Assembly: GCA_964517765.1 (NCBI GenBank) | Contig: CAZFEN010000013.1 | Coordinates: 1-38,026, forward strand | Direction of reading: 5' to 3' | DNA from: Hydromicrobium sp964517765 | GTDB taxonomy: Bacteria; Actinomycetota; Humimicrobiia; Humimicrobiales; Humimicrobiaceae | DNA length: 38,026 nucleotides | Shown: positions 32,366 to 38,026 of the stretch, in pieces | Layout: each line of letters starts with the position of its first letter | Numbering within the stretch: position 1 is the stretch's first letter | Position numbers and translations under genes: made by a program | The notes under the pieces: generated by a model | What the model was told of the DNA's origin: nothing | Database searches by the model: none | The model's input: the letters and a program-made list of their open reading frames with translations, nothing else

Positions 32366-33641
32366 CCCTAAAATTATAATTAAATCCCCCGCTTTTTATT
32401 CTATCCATAAATATCGGCACATAACCGGTATAAACGGCACCTGTACCATCGCCGGTGGTACTGCTTATATCATTATTCCCGTTCTGGTATCTGAATATAT
32501 CTTTCACTTCCAGAATGGTATTACTGCCAATTGGTTCATTTTTATTTATAAGTTCGCTTATTTTAAGCAGCATCCTCCTGCCATTTTTTAATTTCCCCAG
32601 ATGAATTATCAAATCAATGGACGATGCTATCATCCTCCTGGCAGTGGAAGGAGTTAAATTCAGTTTTGACATTAATATCATCGTTTCCAATCTGCTGATC
32701 AGATCTCTTGGTGAATTGGAATGAACCGTGGTCATTGAACCACTGTGACCAGTATTCATCGCCTGAAGAACATCCACGGCTTCTGCTCCCCTGATCTCTC
32801 CTACTATTATCCTATCCGGTCTCATTCTCAAAGAGTTCCTTACCAGATCCCTGATGGTTATCTCTCCTTTACCTTCAAGATTCGGAGGTCTACTCTCGAG
32901 TTTGATTATATGGGGTAAATTTAAATTTAGTTCCAGTGTTTCCTCTATAGTGACGATTCTCTCATCAGGCGGGATGAAGTTTGAGATAACATTTAAAAAT
33001 GTTGTTTTGCCGGTGGATGTGGCACCGCTTACTATTATATTCAACCGGTTTTTTACGCAGATTTTAATAAAATCTGCTATTTTTTTGTTTATAGTTCCAG
33101 CTTTTTCCAGACTATTTACATCCATTATATTTTTTTTAAATTTTCTTATGGTAACCACTACGTCATTTACCGTTACCGGACTTAAAACTACATTGATCCT
33201 TGATCCATTTTTAAGCCTTGCATCAACCATCGGAGAGCTTTCATCCAATCTGAGGCCAAGTGGACTTAATATTTTATCAACCATATTCCTGATATGATTA
33301 TTATCCCTGAAAGCTATATGCGTTTTCTTTATTACATCATTTTCTTCAATATAGATCTGGTTAAAATTGTTTATCATAATTTCTGTTATTTTTTCATCAT
33401 TTATGAGGAAGCTGACAGGCCCGAAGCCAAAGCTGTCTTCATTAATTTCTCCTGCCAGCCTGCAAATCTCTTTTTGACTGATTATAATCTTTTTTTCGTC
33501 TACTATTTCTTTTAAATATTTTTCAATTTTCTTTAGTCTCTCTTCAGGCAAGAATTTGCTAAAATCTTCCGCCTTGATCATTTTTGATATCTTCTTGCTT
33601 AAATAATTTAAAATATTCGTATCATTATAGATCAAACTCAT
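32349..33641 (-). CDS. tadA: TadA/CpaF-type pilus assembly ATPase
   Basis: Hexameric cytosolic ATPase that drives Flp pilus assembly. It has 430 residues. The N-terminal domain contains FGFGPVSFLINDEKITEIMIN. Walker A is SGATSTGKTTFLN (205-217), the Asp box is TIEETLEL (231-238), Walker B is MRPDRIIVGEIRG (273-285), and the His box is HSGSMTTVHSNSP (299-311). All catalytic parts are intact. The C-terminal tail of some 40 residues is Ser-, Thr- and Gly-rich. Its ATG overlaps the cpaE stop (4-base overlap). Confidence 0.95.
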   Translation of the reverse strand: MSLIYNDTNILNYLSKKISKMIKAEDFSKFLPEERLKKIEKYLKEIVDEKKIIISQKEICRLAGEINEDSFGFGPVSFLINDEKITEIMINNFNQIYIEENDVIKKTHIAFRDNNHIRNMVDKILSPLGLRLDESSPMVDARLKNGSRINVVLSPVTVNDVVVTIRKFKKNIMDVNSLEKAGTINKKIADFIKICVKNRLNIIVSGATSTGKTTFLNVISNFIPPDERIVTIEETLELNLNLPHIIKLESRPPNLEGKGEITIRDLVRNSLRMRPDRIIVGEIRGAEAVDVLQAMNTGHSGSMTTVHSNSPRDLISRLETMILMSKLNLTPSTARRMIASSIDLIIHLGKLKNGRRMLLKISELINKNEPIGSNTILEVKDIFRYQNGNNDISSTTGDGTGAVYTGYVPIFMDRIKSGGFNYNFRDENLG

Positions 33642-34402
33642 TTACTCAGGTCCTCATATATTTTTTTGGAAAAAGCAGAAATATTATTTACAATTCTAAG
33701 ATTATAATTAAAAATAGAATCAGGTCCTTTATTCAATATTAAAAATTCGATATCCCTGTCATATGGGATAAAAGTATTTACCGGGTAACTTAAAATTGTA
33801 TTTATACCTGTAAGTGAAACAGCAGGCTTTGTATTGAATTTATTTATAGCTATATCAAAATCATAAGAAAATTCATCACTAATTATACTTCTGACCAGTA
33901 CATTTAGATTATTTACTGAAATAAAGTCCGGCAGGGAAATAAAAATGTATTTATCGATTCTATCTTTTAGTCTGAATTTATCCTGCGTAAATAGATAATA
34001 AGGAAAATCCAAACAGATTATATCAAAATGCTCCTTTAGTATATCTAAAAGTTTCTCAAAATATTCTTTACAAAAAATCTTATTTTTCTCGATTTTTATT
34101 GGCGGCAATATCAGATTTAGACTGTTCTTTAAATTAATCACAAGTCTTTTTAGAATCGAGTTATCCATTTCATTTATGACTTCTTCGATATCTCCGAGAT
34201 CCCTGTAGCTGTCATCGGTAAGATTAAAAACCAGCCTGCTGTCTCTTTTACCTATATTAAGATCCAGCAGTAATATATTCTTTGTAGTTTCTCTGGCAAG
34301 ATAAGTCGAGACACAATAAGTCATAAAACTGCAGCCGCAGCCTCCCTTGCTTCCGGCGAATAATATTATCTTTGACTCTTCCCCATTCAGTTTATTTATC
34401 AT
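33638..34402 (-). CDS. CpaE/TadZ-like MinD-family ATPase
   Basis: A 254-residue protein of the MinD/ParA superfamily that places or regulates the pilus machine. The P-loop reads SKGGCGCSFMTY (18-29). The second lysine usual in MinD is Cys here, as commonly changed in CpaE/TadZ. Other landmarks are ILLLDLNIGKRDS (43-55) and the DFPYYLF strand (132-138). It lacks the N-terminal receiver-like domain seen in many CpaE proteins, so it is shorter. It lies between cpaB and tadA; 69 bases separate it from cpaB. Confidence 0.83.
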   Translation of the reverse strand: MINKLNGEESKIILFAGSKGGCGCSFMTYCVSTYLARETTKNILLLDLNIGKRDSRLVFNLTDDSYRDLGDIEEVINEMDNSILKRLVINLKNSLNLILPPIKIEKNKIFCKEYFEKLLDILKEHFDIICLDFPYYLFTQDKFRLKDRIDKYIFISLPDFISVNNLNVLVRSIISDEFSYDFDIAINKFNTKPAVSLTGINTILSYPVNTFIPYDRDIEFLILNKGPDSIFNYNLRIVNNISAFSKKIYEDLSK

Positions 34403-34471
34403 TTAGTTCCTTTCAAAAAATTAAAATTAATAAATAGTGCTGATTAAAAACTAAAATCCCTATATTGAGAA

Positions 34472-35212
34472 TCATCCCCCGGGGCAAACCGATATATTGA
34501 TAACTCCTCTTTCCAGTGCTAAAAAAACTTCCTCGGTTTCTGCCCTTTTGAGATAAAAAGTGATTATCAGAAGATTCCCGTAATTGGAATCGACCCGGCT
34601 ATCGGTAATTACCGGATCCATAAGGAAGTTTCCCGTATCATTTTCATTTCCTGAATTACTATCTTCGGGATTGCTGTCGAGCAGTATTATTTCTTTTTCG
34701 GACAGGACTGTTTTTGAATAAAGGCTACCGCTTCCTTCATCATAATAAACAGATATTAAATCTATACGATCCCCCTCTTCCAGTAATGATCTGTCGCCAT
34801 AAAAACTCACCGGGATACTTACTGCCCTTAAGTCATAAGGAATGTATGATGAGAAATTAAAATTGAAACCACCGTCTGAATCCATGCCTTCTAATATATC
34901 TTCTGTAATTATCTCTCCTTTTGAAATATCATTTATGACTTTTTCCCCTATAATTTTATCCTTATCCATAATGAATTTTTCGCTGAATACATTTCCCGTT
35001 ATTTTTTGTTCTTCAATTGATTCACCCGTGATCTCATCACCTTTCTTGATATTGATCCTGGCTACAAATATAGGATTGTAATCAATGTTTTCGGGGATCT
35101 TTTCTTTTAAACCACTTATATACCAGAAAATAATTATCCCTCCAAGAACAGCTGCGATCAGAAGGATAATGCTGATTATTTTTTGTTTTACTATCAAAGA
35201 TATTCTATTCAT
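34472..35212 (-). CDS. cpaB: CpaB/RcpC-like SAF-domain pilus assembly protein
   Basis: A 246-residue protein with a single N-terminal membrane helix (about 11-33). An SAF domain follows: FVARINIKKGDEITGESIEEQKI, then IIGEKVINDISKGEIITEDIL. A RcpC-like part has LRAVSIPVSFYGDRSLLEEGDRIDLISVY. It is predicted to face the outside of the membrane. An acidic Asn/Ser/Glu-rich insert (about 178-193) is present. It is the first gene of the cpaB-cpaE-tadA-tadB-tadC block. Confidence 0.88.
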   Translation of the reverse strand: MNRISLIVKQKIISIILLIAAVLGGIIIFWYISGLKEKIPENIDYNPIFVARINIKKGDEITGESIEEQKITGNVFSEKFIMDKDKIIGEKVINDISKGEIITEDILEGMDSDGGFNFNFSSYIPYDLRAVSIPVSFYGDRSLLEEGDRIDLISVYYDEGSGSLYSKTVLSEKEIILLDSNPEDSNSGNENDTGNFLMDPVITDSRVDSNYGNLLIITFYLKRAETEEVFLALERGVINISVCPGG

Positions 35213-35302
35213 TTTATCTGTGCTTCTTATTAATCTTTTGCAATCAAGTCAAAACAGAAGTTTCAATAGGTTCCACCTATTTGCATATTAACACTAATAT
35301 GT

Positions 35303-35322
35303 AATTATGTATATATATAATT
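35303..35322. repeat. AT-rich imperfect palindrome upstream of cpaB, related to that at flp
   Basis: AATTATGTAT (35303-35312) abuts ATATATAATT (35313-35322). The 13 bases TAATTATGTATAT are identical to the copy at 29410-29422 upstream of flp. Both lie on the same side of minus-strand pilus genes, about 90 bases before the reading frame. Confidence 0.35.
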
Positions 35323-35422
35323 TAATAAATAATCAAATACTTGAACCTTAGCAAGACTCCCTTAACAGTGTTATAATTACTGGGAATCATCATTGAATGA
35401 TTGAACATTGCGAAAATTGATT

Positions 35423-35782
35423 ATGGGCAGTACCTATTATTTATTTAAAAGAGGTAAAAAGTTATTCGAAAACGGTAAATTTCTGGAAGCAACAATGCTT
35501 CTTGAAAAAGCCAGGAGTCTCGAGCCTGAAAAGGGTTCTATAAGGGAGGTACTCGCCAGTGCATATTATAATTGTGGTCTATATGTTTCTGCTAAAACTA
35601 ATTTCACAAAAGCCCTTAAAATAGATGCAACCAATGATTTTGCGCATTATGGTCTGGGTCTATGTCTGATAAAAGAAAATAAGATAACCGAAGCACTGGG
35701 ACATTTTAAAATCGCATTTTTTATGAAACCTGATCATAAAAAATACAAAGAAATATTAGATAAATTTTCCGGATTGAAATAA
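35423..35782 (+). CDS. Small TPR-repeat protein
   Basis: A 119-residue soluble protein made of about three tetratricopeptide repeats: GKKLFENGKFLEATMLLEKARSLEPEKG, LASAYYNCGLYVSAKTNFTKALKIDATND and YGLGLCLIKENKITEALGHFKIAFFMKPDHK. TPR proteins are scaffolds; the partner is unknown. I chose the ATG at 35423; a TTG at 35408 would add five residues, and neither has a good ribosome binding site. It stands alone, diverging from cpaB and converging on the DUF192 gene. Confidence 0.82.
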   Translation: MGSTYYLFKRGKKLFENGKFLEATMLLEKARSLEPEKGSIREVLASAYYNCGLYVSAKTNFTKALKIDATNDFAHYGLGLCLIKENKITEALGHFKIAFFMKPDHKKYKEILDKFSGLK

Positions 35783-35787
35783 TCCGG
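35769..35787. terminator. Short hairpin at the end of the TPR gene
   Basis: CCGGATT (35769-35775) and AATCCGG (35781-35787) form a perfect 7-base-pair stem with a 5-base loop that includes the TPR stop codon region. The following bases, TTCATTCTATT, are only partly T-rich. It lies between converging genes. Confidence 0.4.
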
Positions 35788-35796
35788 TTCATTCTA

Positions 35797-36156
35797 TTAT
35801 GCTTCAAAGCTAATCAAATCACCTGGTTTTAAAGAGGATTTTTTTACTACCCCTGACTTTAACTCCAGTGCAAAGAAGGCATTTTTAATAAACGGGGTTG
35901 TTCTAAAGGGCTTCAAATCATAATAAATTGCTAAAACTTGATTATTTTTATCTAAAAACACAACATCTATGCTGTATCTCATCCAGAAAGTATGAATACT
36001 GCTGCAATTTTTTATAAGAAATCCTTCTCTGCCCTTAAGCTTTCTCCTGGTTATCAATCCAAACAATTTACCAGAAAAGCTATTTGCTTCCATTATTTCA
36101 GCAGCAATTAATTCCTTCTTGTTTTCATCAATCAAATTGATTTTAACTGCCTTCAA
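35797..36156 (-). CDS. DUF192 family protein
   Basis: A 119-residue protein matching DUF192. The signature is LIKNCSSIHTFWMRYSIDVVFLDKNNQVLAI (about 47-77), followed by ALELKSGVVKKSSLKPGDLI. The family is a small beta-rich fold whose function is not known. Most members carry a signal peptide or lie near secretion genes; here no signal is visible. It follows the ferritin-like gene after 6 bases and is probably co-transcribed with it. Confidence 0.87.
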   Translation of the reverse strand: MKAVKINLIDENKKELIAAEIMEANSFSGKLFGLITRRKLKGREGFLIKNCSSIHTFWMRYSIDVVFLDKNNQVLAIYYDLKPFRTTPFIKNAFFALELKSGVVKKSSLKPGDLISFEA

Positions 36157-36162
36157 CCTGTA

Positions 36163-36447
36163 TTATTTACCAAGCTCTTTTTTTACTTCTTTTTCTCCTG
36201 CCTTTAGTTCTTCGACTTGCTGTTTATCTTCTCCCAATAGCAGGGTCTGAAATTCTCCTACATGAGTTTTTTCTTCCTTGGCTACGTCCATTAGAATCTT
36301 CTTAATATCATTATTCTCAGTGACTGAAGCCAGTTGCTCATATAAATTTATAGCATCAAGTTCTGCAATTATCGCAACTCTAAGAATTTCCTTATCAATA
36401 TTTGCTTTTTTTACTTTTGTCAGATCAATTGGAATATCGGACATCAT
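36163..36447 (-). CDS. Ferritin-like half protein (rubrerythrin / encapsulated-ferritin type)
   Basis: A 94-residue helical protein. The first helix has LRVAIIAELDAINLYEQLA (about 22-40) and the second has AKEEKTHVGEFQTLLL (about 55-70), carrying the Glu and the ExxH iron ligands of ferritin-like proteins. Only one half of the four-helix bundle is encoded, so it must dimerise to make an iron site, as in encapsulin-associated ferritins. The charged C-terminal tail ends in KEVKKELGK. No encapsulin gene is in this window. The start is the ATG at 36447 because AAGGAG lies 8 bases upstream; the open frame itself extends to a GTG at 36456. Confidence 0.84.
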   Translation of the reverse strand: MMSDIPIDLTKVKKANIDKEILRVAIIAELDAINLYEQLASVTENNDIKKILMDVAKEEKTHVGEFQTLLLGEDKQQVEELKAGEKEVKKELGK

Positions 36448-36511
36448 AGTTATCACTCCTTTGAAATTTAATAATTTTAAACCAACCTAAATCTTTGTAA
36501 ATATCTACCTA

Positions 36512-37141
36512 TCAATCCAGGATTTTAAAAGTCTCGATAGTAGCATCAAAATCCTGTAAATTCTCATCAAATTGTTCTAAATCGGTGGAAAAGGTCAGGA
36601 TCCAGAAATCCGATCCATCCTTTATTATATACTGCGCCACTTTTACTTCTTTGGACTCGACAGTTTGCTCGAATATGGTCCTTCCAACCTCTTCGTTATC
36701 ACCGATTTCGACGATTTCTTGTTCAACAATATCGAATCTATACTCTGCTTTTTCATATTGTTCCGCCGCACTTTCATATGTGAGATCCATATATTCTTCC
36801 AGTGATAACACCACCCTGGATTCACCGGTAATAGTAAAAATATCTACATCTTCCTTCTGCGCAATCATTTCTGCATCATATCCAAAAAATACCAGATAAT
36901 CTTTAATGCCTTCTACTGCATTCGCCAATTGTGATTGACCAGATTCATTTAGATTGTCTATTACAGTATCAAGTTCTTCTTTCTTGCTGCCTTCCCATTT
37001 TTCCGGTAGAGATATCTCAAAATCTCCTACGTTAAATTCGGGCACAGTAGGCTGTGCTGCAGGTATTTTACAACCAGCCCCGATTAGAACCATTGATACT
37101 GTAATAATAATCGTGATTGATATTAAAAAAATTCTTTTCAT
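36512..37141 (-). CDS. Predicted lipoprotein of unknown function
   Basis: A 209-residue secreted protein. A signal peptide with lipobox LIGAGC puts the lipidated residue at Cys24. The mature part is acidic and resembles a PsbP/DUF1795-type stress lipoprotein: GDFEISLPEKWEG at the start, then a beta-rich region ending in WILTFSTDLEQFDENLQDFDATIETFKI. That resemblance is loose. It lies 55 bases beyond the ferritin-like gene on the same strand. Confidence 0.78.
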   Translation of the reverse strand: MKRIFLISITIIITVSMVLIGAGCKIPAAQPTVPEFNVGDFEISLPEKWEGSKKEELDTVIDNLNESGQSQLANAVEGIKDYLVFFGYDAEMIAQKEDVDIFTITGESRVVLSLEEYMDLTYESAAEQYEKAEYRFDIVEQEIVEIGDNEEVGRTIFEQTVESKEVKVAQYIIKDGSDFWILTFSTDLEQFDENLQDFDATIETFKILD

Positions 37142-37263
37142 AATTTCCCCTTAATTCTCTTTTTCATTTTCGATTAATATTTTGGGTAAATCATATTATA
37201 GCAGTTTTAGTCATACTTGTTAGTCTAATTTATGACCAATCAAATATCTGTTCCCTGGCGATT

Positions 37264-37995
37264 CTATTTTGATTGTTCCAGAAACCATTCGTACAGTTCT
37301 GTATTATTATAGGTTTCGGTCCAGCAATCATGTTCCAATTCCGGATAAAGGGTAAACTTTACATTACCACCACAATTTTCAAGAGCTTCAACCATTTTTA
37401 CTGATTCCTGAGGAAATACAACTGTATCTTTCGCTCCATGGAATACCCATACGGGCATATCACCAATCCTGCATACCATACCAGGATTACCGCCTCCGCA
37501 AACCGGGGCAATGGCAGCAAAAATATCAGGATATTTTATTGCAGTGCTCCATGTACCATATCCGCCCATACTCAAGCCGGTCAGATATATTCTATCCATA
37601 TCGATCCGAAATTTCCCACTAACATCGTCAAGCAATTTTTTAAGAACCAAAGGTTCCCAGTATCTGTCACCAGGACAAAGGGGTGAGACCACTATAAAAG
37701 GAAAATCCTTATTCTCTTCCAGTAATGTTGGTACGACTCCTTTTCTCAATACTTCAATATCATTTCCCCTCTCACCTTTGCCGTGTAAAAATAAGATCAT
37801 GGGCCACTTTTTGTTTTCTTCTTTATAGTAGCTGGATGGAAGAAACAAGAGATAATCCATATACTCAATACCCGGACTGTCTATTAACACTTTCTGGGGG
37901 AATTGCCCTGTTGGAGAGAGGTTACAACCAGCAGTGGAAACAATCAAAAAAACAGTTAAAAAAGAAAGTAATATAAATTGAAGTCTCCTGATCAT
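37264..37995 (-). CDS. Lipoprotein alpha/beta hydrolase (esterase or dienelactone-hydrolase-like)
   Basis: A 243-residue secreted hydrolase. The signal peptide has the lipobox VSTAGC, with Cys24. The alpha/beta fold shows the oxyanion stretch MILFLHGKGERG. The nucleophile elbow is TGLSMGGYGTW (Ser in GLSMG). The acid is the Asp in VFHGAKDTVV, and the His is in ELEHDCWTETY. This matches the predicted secreted esterase/phospholipase group often annotated as prolyl oligopeptidase-like. The start at 37995 is chosen because it gives a normal lipoprotein signal; an ATG at 38019 would add eight residues. It is at the right edge of the window with no gene seen upstream. Confidence 0.87.
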   Translation of the reverse strand: MIRRLQFILLSFLTVFLIVSTAGCNLSPTGQFPQKVLIDSPGIEYMDYLLFLPSSYYKEENKKWPMILFLHGKGERGNDIEVLRKGVVPTLLEENKDFPFIVVSPLCPGDRYWEPLVLKKLLDDVSGKFRIDMDRIYLTGLSMGGYGTWSTAIKYPDIFAAIAPVCGGGNPGMVCRIGDMPVWVFHGAKDTVVFPQESVKMVEALENCGGNVKFTLYPELEHDCWTETYNNTELYEWFLEQSK

Positions 37996-38026
37996 ATTTA
38001 CTGACCTTATCAAAATCATAACTCTT

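Noticed and set aside
10735..35302. A 16-base AT-rich string (ATTAAYACTAATATGT) at 10737 and 35287, with a looser copy near 29571
   Set aside because: With such high A and T content in the intergenic regions several matches of this quality are expected by chance, and the contexts differ.
1..38026. CRISPR arrays, insertion sequences, prophage or toxin-antitoxin systems
   Set aside because: No regularly spaced repeats, transposase, integrase or phage structural genes were seen. The HTH gene at 8064 fits a chromosomal YozG-type operon better than an antitoxin.

Overview
This is a 38 kb AT-rich bacterial scaffold with three 100-N gaps (5049-5148, 7163-7262, 9061-9160), so it is probably from a metagenome assembly. 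The gene content points to a monoderm (single-membrane) bacterium. It has a heliorhodopsin (a family reported from monoderms), an LCP cell-wall ligase, the redox repressor Rex, a DegV protein, a YozG-like regulator, lipoproteins, and a Tad/Flp pilus locus without an outer-membrane secretin. A low-GC lineage near Actinomycetota or Bacillota/Chloroflexota fits. I cannot fix the phylum from the sequence alone.

Left part (1-5050, + strand): a short 3' gene end; a heliorhodopsin (171-974); an unrecognised five-helix membrane protein; a DUF1295 membrane enzyme; a DegV fatty-acid-binding protein. A separate promoter then drives a zinc-ribbon-less DUF2089 regulator, a small membrane protein and an LCM-type methyltransferase. 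Middle-left (5150-11570): a beta-decarboxylating dehydrogenase of the isopropylmalate/isocitrate family with NADP-type cofactor residues; an HTH regulator - membrane protein - diacylglycerol-kinase operon on the minus strand; and on the plus strand a flavin reductase and a B12-binding radical SAM protein whose reading frames are falsely joined through a gap. A small zinc metallopeptidase follows.

Centre (11570-26550): lon with a strong promoter and a perfect palindrome at the start of its transcript, then a long minus-strand series rex - LCP - unknown 110 aa - purB - purL - purF - purM - purN - purH. This covers most of de novo purine synthesis and uses the large single-chain PurL with a fused glutaminase domain.

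Right (26660-38026): a methyltransferase with a C-terminal zinc ribbon, ssb, and a Tad/Flp pilus locus in two minus-strand blocks (tadG-like, tadE, flp; and tadC, tadB, tadA, cpaE, cpaB). Between the blocks, on the opposite strand, lies a secreted CAP-domain protein preceded by a structured leader that looks like a riboswitch with its own terminator. A TPR protein, a DUF192 protein, a ferritin-like half protein, a lipoprotein and a lipoprotein alpha/beta hydrolase close the window.

The most interesting items are the heliorhodopsin gene set with lipid-related companions and the unassigned riboswitch-like leader at 29634-29762. Next come the odd translation start of the Flp pilin and the palindrome at lon. 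No CRISPR array, insertion sequence, tRNA or rRNA gene was found.
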